NCBI RefSeq assembly: GCF_025244865.1
Contig: NZ_CP104272.1
Span: 1,488,001 to 1,552,000, forward strand
DNA: 64,000 nt
Origin: Arthrobacter sp. zg-Y1110
Lineage (GTDB): Bacteria > Actinomycetota > Actinomycetes > Actinomycetales > Micrococcaceae
Direction: 5' to 3'
Shown here: positions 45,987 to 53,390 of the stretch, in pieces
How positions within the stretch are numbered: the first letter of the stretch is position 1
Layout of the letters: each line of letters starts with the position of its first letter
The notes under the pieces: model-generated
What the model saw: only the letters and a program-made list of their open reading frames with translations
Databases searched by the model: none
What the model was told of the DNA's origin: nothing
Translations under genes and position numbers: made by a program

Positions 45987-46429
45987 CAGCCGGTGTCCGT
46001 TCCGCGGCCCAGCAGGTCCTGTACCAGGTCCGCCACAATGGCGGAAGCGAGTTCCGGCACCCGTGATTCGCCGTGGCTGCGGAGTCTCTGTGCCTCTTCC
46101 CGGGCTTCGCTAAGCAGGTGTTCATTTTCGCTTGCGGCTTCGGCGGAAACCCGCGCTGCGGCTTCGGCACGCACGGCACCACTGTTCATCCGGGCCTGTT
46201 CCACCAGGGCAGCGGCCTGGCGACGGGCAGCGGCGACGGTCTGCTGTGCCTGGGCTCCGGCGGTTCGGGTCTGTTCGCTGCCCTCGGCGATCGTTGGTTC
46301 AAGTGCTTCGAAGACGGGGATGAGCTCCGCGGCTGTGCCTTCGTCGTCAGTAGCCGGGACGCCGGCAGGACCGGCCGGTCCTGGCGCGCCGACGGGTCGG
46401 AAACGGTCCAGCAGGCTGTTGCGTGCCAT
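45986..46429 (-). CDS. V/A-type ATPase peripheral-stalk helix subunit (G/H type)
   Basis: A 147-residue protein. After a disordered Pro/Gly-rich start of about 35 residues, nearly all of it is a charged helix rich in Ala, Glu, Arg and Gln (QAQQTVAAARRQAAALVEQA), as in G/H stalk subunits. It ends with a short amphipathic helix (ASAIVADLVQDLLG). GGAGGTG lies four bases before the ATG, a strong initiation site. It is the first ATPase gene and lies 44 bases after the EncFtn-like gene. Confidence 0.8.
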   Translation of the reverse strand: MARNSLLDRFRPVGAPGPAGPAGVPATDDEGTAAELIPVFEALEPTIAEGSEQTRTAGAQAQQTVAAARRQAAALVEQARMNSGAVRAEAAARVSAEAASENEHLLSEAREEAQRLRSHGESRVPELASAIVADLVQDLLGRGTDTG

Positions 46430-46473
46430 GCGGCACCTCCCTGAGCGGAGGGATAGTTGCGGGTTGCTGCAAG

Positions 46474-46794
46474 CTAGTCTCCGGTGGCTTCGGCCTCCGA
46501 AGCCTCGCCGTGCCGGACTATGTCGCCCTCTGTGAAGAGGATGCCGTGGGCGATTTCCCGCCAGAGGGGAGTCCGGCGAAGCAGGAATTCAAGCTCCATG
46601 CTGAAGTGCTTGAACTCCTCACCGAGCGAATCAAGCATGATGGCCCGCGACTCGGCGTCAGGCTCCACGGCCATCCGCTGGACATACCAGCCGATGGCTT
46701 CGGCTTCCTCCGCCAGGCTGGCGCACATGCGCGCAAAGGTCCGCGTCTCGGCGGGAAGTTCGGAAGGCGGCTCATGGTACTGGTCTGTGCCCAT
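46474..46794 (-). CDS. Encapsulated-ferritin-like (EncFtn) protein, no encapsulin nearby
   Basis: A 106-residue two-helix ferritin-like protein. It follows the known EncFtn pattern closely: YHEPPSELPAETR, then EEAEAIGWYVQR (Glu and Trp-Tyr of the iron site), GEEFKHFSMELEFLLRR (Glu and His ligands) and a C-terminal LFTEGDI. All expected iron ligands are kept. EncFtn proteins oxidise Fe(II) as ring decamers, usually inside an encapsulin shell. Here there is no encapsulin gene in the window and no obvious cargo-targeting tail after LFTEGDI. AGGAGAG precedes the ATG at 46794. The gene is first in the ATPase operon (44-base gap, same strand). Confidence 0.85.
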   Translation of the reverse strand: MGTDQYHEPPSELPAETRTFARMCASLAEEAEAIGWYVQRMAVEPDAESRAIMLDSLGEEFKHFSMELEFLLRRTPLWREIAHGILFTEGDIVRHGEASEAEATGD

Positions 46795-46934
46795 TTGTCT
46801 CTCCTGAGGACCGGTGGCTCCGCAGCGTCCAGCCGGCTGCGAAACGTTCCCCCGTTGATCGACGTTACGGGGGGCACGGTGGGGAAACAATGGTTTAGGC
46901 CGGGTCAGGCGGCCGCGCCGGACGGATCAAAAGC

Positions 46935-47483
46935 TCAGCGGGCCAGCCGGGCGTAGGCGGAGGCGAAGTGCAGCAGCGGGTCGGCCTCGTCGTCGGCCCC
47001 GGCTCGGCGGCCCATGGACACCACCTCGCCCACGATCAGCTGGTGGGTGGCCGCCGTCGTCACCTGCGTGGTGCGGACCTCGAACCAGGCGATGGAATCC
47101 TCGATGACGGCGGCACCGGTTTCCGGCGCCCGGCCGTAATTAACCTGGTTCAGCAGGCCTTCCAGGGGCGAACCGGGACTGGCCAGCCAGTTGGCAGTGC
47201 CCCGCAGCCGCGCCGGCAGCAGGCTCAGGGCCCAGCTGCCGGCGTCGATCACCGCCTCGGCAATGCGTGCCTCGGCGTACAGGCTCACCAGGAGGGTGGG
47301 TGGATCGTAGGAGACGGAGAGGAACCCGCTGACGGTCGCCGCGTAATCGCGCCCGCGAAGGCGGGTGGACACCACGCCGACGCCGGACGCGATGTCCGCG
47401 CTCAGCTCCCGGTACCGGTCGATCACCTCGTCCGGGACGTCGGGCCCGGCAACCGGTTCCCCGGGAAAGACTCCGTGCTCCAT
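46935..47483 (-). CDS. Flavin reductase-like FMN-binding protein
   Basis: A 182-residue split-barrel flavoprotein. The pattern ASGVGVVSTRLRGRDYAATVSGFLSVSYDPPTLLVSL is the FMN-binding signature, given here in part; GSWALSLLP and the terminal HQLIVGEVVSMG complete it. It supplies reduced flavin to a partner oxygenase or reduces other acceptors; no partner is nearby. It lies 140 bases upstream of the EncFtn gene on the same strand and follows msrB by six bases. Confidence 0.87.
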   Translation of the reverse strand: MEHGVFPGEPVAGPDVPDEVIDRYRELSADIASGVGVVSTRLRGRDYAATVSGFLSVSYDPPTLLVSLYAEARIAEAVIDAGSWALSLLPARLRGTANWLASPGSPLEGLLNQVNYGRAPETGAAVIEDSIAWFEVRTTQVTTAATHQLIVGEVVSMGRRAGADDEADPLLHFASAYARLAR

Positions 47484-47489
47484 GACTCC

Positions 47490-47927
47490 CTATTCCGCGG
47501 TATCGGCGGCGGGAACCAGCTTCACGGAGATGGAGTTGATGCAGAACCGCTGGTCGGTGGGCGTGTCGAAACCTTCGCCTTCGAACAGGTGTCCCATGTG
47601 CGAATCGCAGTTGGCGCAGCGGACTTCAATCCGGTCCATGCCCATGCTGCGGTCATGCAGGTAACGGACCTTGCCCTCGGCCAGCGGGGCGAAGAAGGAC
47701 GGCCAGCCGCAGTGCGAATCGAACTTCTCGCTGCTGGTGAACAGATCGCTGCCGCAGGCACGGCACTGGTAAACGCCGGCGGTCTTGGTGTCCCAGTACT
47801 CGCCGGTGTATGGCCGTTCGGTGCCGGCCTTGCGCAGCACGGCGTACTCCTGCTCAGTGAGTTCCTCGCGCCACTGCTCGTCGGTTTTCTGGACCGGGAC
47901 GGTTCCGGTGTTCTCTTCGGTAGTCAT
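47490..47927 (-). CDS. msrB: Peptide-methionine (R)-S-oxide reductase
   Basis: A 145-residue repair enzyme that reduces methionine-R-sulfoxide in proteins. It has the two zinc CxxC pairs (YQCRACGSDLF; RCANCDSHMGHLF), the substrate region FDSHCGWPSF and the catalytic Cys in RFCINSISV. The length is normal. It is six bases before the flavin reductase gene; both belong to redox defence, and the pair directly precedes the iron-protein/ATPase operon. Confidence 0.95.
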   Translation of the reverse strand: MTTEENTGTVPVQKTDEQWREELTEQEYAVLRKAGTERPYTGEYWDTKTAGVYQCRACGSDLFTSSEKFDSHCGWPSFFAPLAEGKVRYLHDRSMGMDRIEVRCANCDSHMGHLFEGEGFDTPTDQRFCINSISVKLVPAADTAE

Positions 47928-47941
47928 GTCAGCGTCAACGC

Positions 47942-48433
47942 TTAAGAGTCGCCAATAAATCCCGAGCCGCTGTACAGGTGCAGCACGGGAACGCCGAGCC
48001 GGTCCTGCGCCTCATTGGCCCAGTCCGTACGGAAGGTGTCTTCGACGGCGTGCGGCGTGGTGACCACTACAACCTGGTCCGCGTGCGTGCGCTTGGCGGT
48101 TTCGACGACGGCGGCAACCGGGTCTTCGCCGGTGACCGTGCCGGTGGCCTCGAGGCCGGCTGCCTGCAGCTGTTCCAGGGAGTCGGCGAGCGAGGTGACC
48201 GCTTCTTTCACCTCGTCGGCCTTGGACGGCCGGCCGCCGGTCAGGTTCCGGAAGGCTTCTGCAAAATCCAGCAGGCTGAGGTTGTCCAGCACGTCCACCA
48301 GCAGGTTCCGGCCCGGATCAGCGGGCACCAGAACCTCAAAGCGGACGGGGTTCTCTCCTGCAACGGCACGCAGGTTCTCTATGTCGCGGCTACCCAGCGA
48401 TTCTTCCGTCAGCACCACAATTGTCGAAGTCAT
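47942..48433 (-). CDS. Universal-stress-like nucleotide-binding-fold protein
   Basis: A 163-residue soluble protein with alternating strands and helices. It begins TSTIVVLTEESLGSRDIENL, has an ATVTGEDPVAAVVETAKR middle and VVVVTTPHAVEDTFRTDWANEAQDRLGVPVLHL near the end (quoted in part only for recognition: FRTDWANEAQDRLGVPVLHL). That order resembles USP/permeability-type domains of actinobacteria, without a clear ATP loop. TAGGCT (minus, 48441-48446) lies seven bases before the ATG, so the message is probably leaderless. Confidence 0.7.
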   Translation of the reverse strand: MTSTIVVLTEESLGSRDIENLRAVAGENPVRFEVLVPADPGRNLLVDVLDNLSLLDFAEAFRNLTGGRPSKADEVKEAVTSLADSLEQLQAAGLEATGTVTGEDPVAAVVETAKRTHADQVVVVTTPHAVEDTFRTDWANEAQDRLGVPVLHLYSGSGFIGDS

Positions 48434-48528
48434 GCGCACCAGCCTAGTACGCCTGTCCCGGCAGGCCGCCCAAGGCCGCACCGGCCTGCCGTTACACGGA
48501 CCCGGCACCCATCCGGTAAAAATGTTCT

Positions 48529-49791
48529 ATGGCTATCTCCGTTCCTTCCGATGCATCCTCCGGCACCACCCCGGTTCTCTCGGTTCCGTGGGTCCGTTGG
48601 ACGGCGTTCGGCGCCGGCGTCGGTGCTGCGGCTTCCACCGCCGTCGTAGCGGCCGCCTCCGGACTCGGCATCTACTTCGCGCGCCAGGTGGTCACCCCGG
48701 CCCGCACGCGGGACGCGAACCTGGAGATCCTGGCCGTCATGGACAGCGAGCACGGCCGGCAGGTCATCCTGCCGGCAAACCTGGACACCACGGTCGAAGG
48801 CACGTACAGCCTGTACTTCGACAACGGCAACGGGCATGCCCGGATCGGAGCCATCCGTTCCTATGTGCCCCGTGAGGGCACGGTGCAGCGGGATGTGGAA
48901 GAGGTGTACAGCGGCGACCTGAGCAAGGCGCGCCGCGGCTGGTGGAGCGGTTCCATCTATCCCTCGCCGGCCGCCGTCGGGCTTCCCGAGGAGGAAGTCG
49001 ACATCCCGGTCGAAAACGGAACGGCACCGGCCTGGCTGGTGCGTACTCCCGGTGCCGACACGTGGGCGATCATGGTCCACGGCCGAGGCGCCCGGCGGAC
49101 CGAATGCCTGCGGGCGCTGCGTACCGCCCGGGAAGCCGGGCTCACCAGCCTGGTGATCTCCTACCGGAACGACGGCGAGGCCCCCTACGCCTCCGACGGC
49201 CGGTACGGGCTGGGCCTGACCGAGTGGCAGGACGTGGAGGCGGCCATCCGCTACGCCCTGGACCACGGGGCCCAGGATGTGGTCCTGTTCGGCTGGTCCA
49301 TGGGCGGGGCGATCAGCCTGCAGGCTGCGGACCGCTCGCCGCTGCGCCGGTACATCCGTGCCATGGTGCTGGACGGGCCGGTGATCAACTGGGTGGACGT
49401 GCTGGCCCACCATGCCCGGGTGAACCGGATTCCGGCGCAGGCCGGCAGGCTGGGACAGTGGCTGATTTCCAACGCCGCCGGACGGGCGCTCACCGGGCTG
49501 GCTGCTCCGCTGGACCTCAAGAGCATGGACTGGGTGACCCGTGCGGAGGAAATCCGGATCCCCACCCTCATCCTGCACAGCAAGGACGACGATTTTGTGC
49601 CGTACGGGCCATCTGCGGAACTGGCGGAGAAGAACCCGGAGGTCATCACGTTCGAGGCGTTCACCAGGGCACGGCATACCAAGGAATACAACGTGGATCC
49701 CGAGCGGTGGGAGCGTGTGGTCCTGGGCTGGCTCAATGACGCCCTTGGCCGCACCCGGCATCCCTCGGAGCACCGTCTCGACGCTGAGTAG
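48529..49791 (+). CDS. Membrane-anchored alpha/beta hydrolase
   Basis: A 420-residue protein. One N-terminal transmembrane segment (about residues 25-50) is followed by an extracytoplasmic part and then a hydrolase domain from about residue 155: IMVHGRGARRTE, the nucleophile GWSMGGAISLQ (about residue 262), the acid in SKDDDFVPYG and the His in ARHTKEYN. It is a probable esterase or peptidase-like enzyme facing outward. TAAAAA (48517-48522) lies six bases before the ATG, consistent with leaderless transcription. Confidence 0.88.
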   Translation: MAISVPSDASSGTTPVLSVPWVRWTAFGAGVGAAASTAVVAAASGLGIYFARQVVTPARTRDANLEILAVMDSEHGRQVILPANLDTTVEGTYSLYFDNGNGHARIGAIRSYVPREGTVQRDVEEVYSGDLSKARRGWWSGSIYPSPAAVGLPEEEVDIPVENGTAPAWLVRTPGADTWAIMVHGRGARRTECLRALRTAREAGLTSLVISYRNDGEAPYASDGRYGLGLTEWQDVEAAIRYALDHGAQDVVLFGWSMGGAISLQAADRSPLRRYIRAMVLDGPVINWVDVLAHHARVNRIPAQAGRLGQWLISNAAGRALTGLAAPLDLKSMDWVTRAEEIRIPTLILHSKDDDFVPYGPSAELAEKNPEVITFEAFTRARHTKEYNVDPERWERVVLGWLNDALGRTRHPSEHRLDAE

Positions 49792-49866
49792 CGGGTTACT
49801 TCAGCGGTGCGGATTACGGCCGCGCCGAGTGCACGAGCGCTCTCCTGCCATGTACTACCGGTAGTT

Positions 49867-49970
49867 TTCCTGCGCTTTGGGGAAAACCCTCCGGTTTGTG
49901 ACGATCCCTGCGCGGCGCGGCGCAGGAAAATGCACAAACCGCAGGGAAATGCCCAAACCGCAGGGAAATG
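49867..49970. repeat. 19-bp iteron hairpin element, locus 2
   Basis: The same plan as at 32465. Left 19-bp units lie at 49867-49885 and 49886-49904 (the second is ACCCTCCGGTTTGTGACGA), then TCCCTGCG, the GC core CGGCGCGG (49913-49920) and CGCAGGAA. Right units AATGCACAAACCGCAGGGA (49929-49947) and AATGCCCAAACCGCAGGGA (49948-49966) follow. It lies between the hydrolase and the methyltransferase; nothing else is visible in this 265-base gap except the methyltransferase control region. Confidence 0.85.
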
Positions 49971-50000
49971 CAGGCCGGGCGTCGGACCGGACCCGGGACA

Positions 50001-50038
50001 GTGTCAGCGCACAGAGTAGGTTAAAGGCGCACTGACAC
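50001..50038. promoter_or_regulatory. Inverted repeat GTGTCAG / CTGACAC before the methyltransferase
   Basis: Seven-base perfect arms (50001-50007 and 50032-50038), each next to a GCGC, flank a -10-like TAGGTT. It ends 19 bases before the ATG. It may be an operator or a stem-loop in the leader; weak evidence. Confidence 0.35.
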
Positions 50039-50056
50039 ATTGACGGGGGACCAATA

Positions 50057-50800
50057 ATGTACGACCAACAGGGGACCGCTCCACTGGACGACTTTTTCCC
50101 GGCCTGGAACCAGGGTGCACATCCCGATCTGTATGAGCTGGAGAACCGGGCCTTTGACCGCGAAGGGACGGTCTGGGACGCACTTGCCAGCCTGGCGCCC
50201 TGGGCCGGGCGGACTCTCCTCGATCTCGGCTGCGGCACCGGTTTCTGGCTGCCGCGCTATGCCGAACTCGCAAAGTCCGTCATCGGCGTCGAACCCGATC
50301 CGCGCCTCCTGACGGCCGCCCGGTCCAGGCCGGGTGGAGCAGAGGTCCTGCACGGCTCGGCCGAACACATCCCGCTCCCGGATGCCTCGGTGGATGTTGT
50401 CCATGCCCGGTTCGCCTATTTCTTTCCCTCGCCCCAGAACGACTGCTCCGCGGGGCTGGCGGAAGTCCTGCGGGTCCTGCGTCCGGGCGGATCGCTGGTC
50501 GTCATCGACAATGACCAGTACGACGGTGACTTTGCGGCCCTGCTGGAGGCGGCCAACGCATCGGCGTATCAGGGTGAGGGCAAATACATCAACGACTGGT
50601 GGGCGCAGCAGGGTGCCTCCACGTCCCTGGTCATGAGCACCTGGACCTTTGACAAGCCGCAGGACCTGGTAGACGTGATCAGCATGGAATTCCCCAACGG
50701 AACCGCAGATGCATGGCTAAACGAGGACCCGCAGCGGGTCCGGCTGAGCTACGGTTACGCCCTGCACCACCTCTGCAAAGGAGAGCGGAACCGCCGCTAG
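50057..50800 (+). CDS. Class I SAM-dependent methyltransferase
   Basis: A 247-residue methyltransferase. The SAM-binding motif I is LLDLGCGTGFWLP, the acidic residue of motif post-I is in GVEPDPRLL, motif II-like VDVVHARFAYFF and LRPGGSLVVIDND follow. It resembles UbiE/COQ5-type small-molecule methyltransferases; the substrate is unknown. GGGGGA lies before the ATG. Its stop overlaps that of the convergent ybaK gene. Confidence 0.88.
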   Translation: MYDQQGTAPLDDFFPAWNQGAHPDLYELENRAFDREGTVWDALASLAPWAGRTLLDLGCGTGFWLPRYAELAKSVIGVEPDPRLLTAARSRPGGAEVLHGSAEHIPLPDASVDVVHARFAYFFPSPQNDCSAGLAEVLRVLRPGGSLVVIDNDQYDGDFAALLEAANASAYQGEGKYINDWWAQQGASTSLVMSTWTFDKPQDLVDVISMEFPNGTADAWLNEDPQRVRLSYGYALHHLCKGERNRR

Positions 50801-51306
50801 GCAGGCGCGGCGGCGATGGGGGCCGTGACGGCGTGCGTGAGGCGGAGCAGGTCAAAGGGCGAGAGCCCGATCTGCAGCCCCCGCCGGCCTCCGGAGACAT
50901 ACACTGTGTCCAGCAGTTCCACCCGGGATTCGATTCCGGCAGGGGAGGAGTGTTTCTGCCCCAGCGGTGAAATGCCGCCCACCACGTAGCCGGTGCGCCG
51001 CTCCGCGTCCCGTCGGTCGGCCATCACGGCCTTGCGTGCTCCCATCAGGGCCGCGAACTTCTTCAGGTCCAGGTTCAGGGCTACCGGCACCATGGCTACC
51101 GCCAGATGTCCGCCCAGATCCACCATCAGCGTTTTGTAGACGGCTTCGGGCGGCAACCCGAGCTTTTCGGCGGCTTCCAGCCCGTACGACGGCGCGCCGG
51201 CGTCGTGCTCGTAGTGGTGCACTGTGTACTTGACCCCGGCGTCGTCCAGTACCTTGGTGGCCGGCGTCGCGCCCTTACCCGGATGCTTGTCGCGGTTTCC
51301 TGCCAT
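50797..51306 (-). CDS. ybaK: Cys-tRNA(Pro)/Cys-tRNA(Cys) deacylase, YbaK type
   Basis: A 169-residue editing enzyme that hydrolyses mischarged Cys-tRNA(Pro). It has the YbaK pattern: TPATKVLDDAGVKYTVHHYEHD, VYKTLMVDLGG with the key Lys, and VVGGISPLGQK, the conserved G-x-x-S-P-x-G-x-K. The ATG at 51306 is at the family-typical position. It converges with the methyltransferase gene; the sulfur genes sufE and sseA follow upstream on the same strand. Confidence 0.93.
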   Translation of the reverse strand: MAGNRDKHPGKGATPATKVLDDAGVKYTVHHYEHDAGAPSYGLEAAEKLGLPPEAVYKTLMVDLGGHLAVAMVPVALNLDLKKFAALMGARKAVMADRRDAERRTGYVVGGISPLGQKHSSPAGIESRVELLDTVYVSGGRRGLQIGLSPFDLLRLTHAVTAPIAAAPA

Positions 51307-51357
51307 GGCTGCGCCTCCTGTGCTCCTGCGGCCGCCGCACACCCGGCCGGTTACGGG

Positions 51358-51828
51358 CTACGCCGGCTGCTGTGCCAGTTTTTCGTGCTGGGCGAGCCGA
51401 CGCTTGATGCGTCCCAGCATGGCGGACATTCCCCGCATGCGCAGCGGGGTGATGGCCCGGGTGAGGCCCAGACGGTCAGGAACATCGGCCGGAACCGCCA
51501 GGATGGCAGCGGCCGGAAGCCCGTTCAGGCCTTCGTAAAGCACGCTGGCGAACCCTCGGGTGGTGGGAGCCTCCGGCGGTGCCTTGAAGAACAGCGAGAC
51601 CAGGTGCTCGGGGGAGTCGTCCACGTCCAGGCTGAGGAACACCGGCGACTGGCATTCCACCACCTGTTCGAGGAGCTCGGGCCGGTCGGCGATTTCAGCC
51701 GGCAGGTCGGGCAGGCTGCGGGAGAATTCAAGCAGCAGTTCCAGGCGGTCGGATTCCTCCATGGCCTGGAAGTCGTCGATGATCTCGGCCAGGGAATCCG
51801 GGACAGCGTTTTCGGGTGTGGCAGTCAT
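51358..51828 (-). CDS. sufE: SufE-type cysteine desulfuration protein
   Basis: A 156-residue sulfur acceptor. The region DRLELLLEFSRSLPDLP and the conserved catalytic Cys in VVECQSPVFL are characteristic, as is RGFASVLYEGLNGL. It accepts persulfide sulfur from SufS and passes it on for Fe-S cluster assembly. The ATG at 51828 lies 25 bases past the sseA stop, so the two are cotranscribed; the pair is common in actinobacteria. Confidence 0.92.
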   Translation of the reverse strand: MTATPENAVPDSLAEIIDDFQAMEESDRLELLLEFSRSLPDLPAEIADRPELLEQVVECQSPVFLSLDVDDSPEHLVSLFFKAPPEAPTTRGFASVLYEGLNGLPAAAILAVPADVPDRLGLTRAITPLRMRGMSAMLGRIKRRLAQHEKLAQQPA

Positions 51829-51853
51829 GGGTAAATCTCTCTTACTTGGTGCT

Positions 51854-52753
51854 TCAGCTGGGGGCGTTGCCGGGTTCTTCACCGCGGGCAATCGGGACGC
51901 GTACGGCGTTGCCCCATTCGGTCCAGGATCCGTCATAGTTGCGTACGGACTCGAAGCCGAGCAGGTGCTTGAGCACAAACCACGTATGGCTGGAACGTTC
52001 GCCGATGCGGCAGTAGGCCACGACGTCGTCGCCTTCCTTCAGCCCGGCGTCGTCCTTGTAGAGCGCTTCGAGTTCCTCGCGTGTGCGGAAGGTTCCGTCT
52101 TCGGCGGCGGCCTTGCTCCACGGGACGGACTTCGCGGTGGGGATGTGCCCGCCCTTCATGGCGCCCTCGTCCATGTAGTCGGGCATGTGGGTGCGTTCGC
52201 CCGTGTATTCGGCGGGGGAGCGGACATCGATCAGCGGTCCCTTGCCCAGGTGTCCGACGACGTCGGGCAGGAACGCGCGGATCTTCTCGTCGTCACGCTC
52301 CACCACGGGGTATTCGGCCGGTTCCACGGAGACCTTGTCGGTGGTGACCGGACGGCCTTCGGCAATCCACTTGTCGCGGCCGCCGTCCAGCAGCCGGACA
52401 TCCTCGTGGCCGAAGAGGGTGAAGACCCACAGGGCGTAGGCCGCCCACCAGTTGCTCTTGTCGCCGTAGATCACCACGGTGGAGTCCCGGGTGATGCCCT
52501 TGCGGGCCATCAACTGGGCGAAGGCCTTACCGTCTACGAAGTCCCGCGTATCGGCATCGTTGAGGTCGGTGTGCCAGTCGATCTTCCGGGCACCGGGGAT
52601 GTGTCCCGTTTCGTACAGCAGGATGTCCTCGTTGGATTCAAGGACCACCAGGTTCTCAGCGTCCAGGTTGTCCGCCAGCCACTGTGTGGAGACCAGGCGT
52701 TCCGGATGGGCATAGGCGGAGAACTTGGGGCTGCTGTCAGCTGCGATCGACAT
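51854..52753 (-). CDS. sseA: Thiosulfate/3-mercaptopyruvate sulfurtransferase (rhodanese)
   Basis: A 299-residue tandem rhodanese. The inactive first domain (residues about 20-140, with [16 protein letters not shown]) is followed by the active second domain with the loop [14 protein letters not shown], whose Cys carries the persulfide. The motif matches actinobacterial SseA. It transfers sulfur from thiosulfate or mercaptopyruvate. The ATG at 52753 follows AGGAAAG. It heads the sseA-sufE pair and lies next to the tandem repeats. Confidence 0.94.
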   Translation of the reverse strand: MSIAADSSPKFSAYAHPERLVSTQWLADNLDAENLVVLESNEDILLYETGHIPGARKIDWHTDLNDADTRDFVDGKAFAQLMARKGITRDSTVVIYGDKSNWWAAYALWVFTLFGHEDVRLLDGGRDKWIAEGRPVTTDKVSVEPAEYPVVERDDEKIRAFLPDVVGHLGKGPLIDVRSPAEYTGERTHMPDYMDEGAMKGGHIPTAKSVPWSKAAAEDGTFRTREELEALYKDDAGLKEGDDVVAYCRIGERSSHTWFVLKHLLGFESVRNYDGSWTEWGNAVRVPIARGEEPGNAPS

Positions 52754-52851
52754 ACGCGGAACTTCTTTCCTCGGCAATTGGGCTTCTTCCTAGCCTAACG
52801 ATGACGGGGGTCGAAAACTTCCATGCGCCGAACCTTGGCGGGATTCCTGGT

Positions 52852-53147
52852 CGGCACGCTGTCCCACGGTTTGGGGTTGCTGGTGTCTGTTGAGGTCCCA
52901 CTGGCACCAGGAGCACCACCCGGTGGGATGCTGTGCTGGCCTGGGTGAACCCGTCCGGCACAGGTGTCCCACGGTTTGGGGTTGCTGGTGTCTGTTGAGG
53001 TCCCACTGGCGCCAGGATCACCACCCAGTGGGATGCTGTGCTGGCCTGGGTGAACCCATCCGGCACGCTGTCCCACGGTTTGGGGTCGCTGGTGTCTGTT
53101 GAGGTCCCACTGGCACCAGGAGCACCACCCAGTGGGATGCTGTGCTG
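52852..53147 (+). repeat. 105-bp tandem repeat, 2.8 copies
   Basis: Units start at 52852 (104 bp), 52956 (105 bp) and 53061 (87 bp, partial), each beginning CGGCAC and containing GTCCCACGGTTTGGGG and GTGTCTGTTGAGG. Inside each unit TCCCACT and AGTGGGA (or GGTGGGA) form a small stem. The units differ at only a few positions, so the duplication is recent. The rest of the gap 52754-53390 holds no gene I can support. Confidence 0.85.
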
Positions 53148-53390
53148 CCAGTCTTGGGCGGGCGCCAAAGGCTCTCGGTAGGCCAGCTTCCCGGCCGCAC
53201 CGGAGACCCGAGGCGGAAGGCCTGAGGTCCTATTCGGTTGGGGCCGGTGTGGGCGCGCTGCCAGGTCAAAATGCCCGGTTTTCGCAGCACGTAGCCGTCT
53301 CAAAAAGACGCGTATTTTAGGTTTCCGTAAGGGCTCGTTTGGGCCTGTTTTCAGCCTGGAAATGTCAGTGCCGGGTGAAATCCTAAAGGC

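Noticed and set aside
46474..46794. Encapsulin operon
   Set aside because: An EncFtn-like gene is present, but I find no encapsulin shell gene on either strand anywhere in the window.
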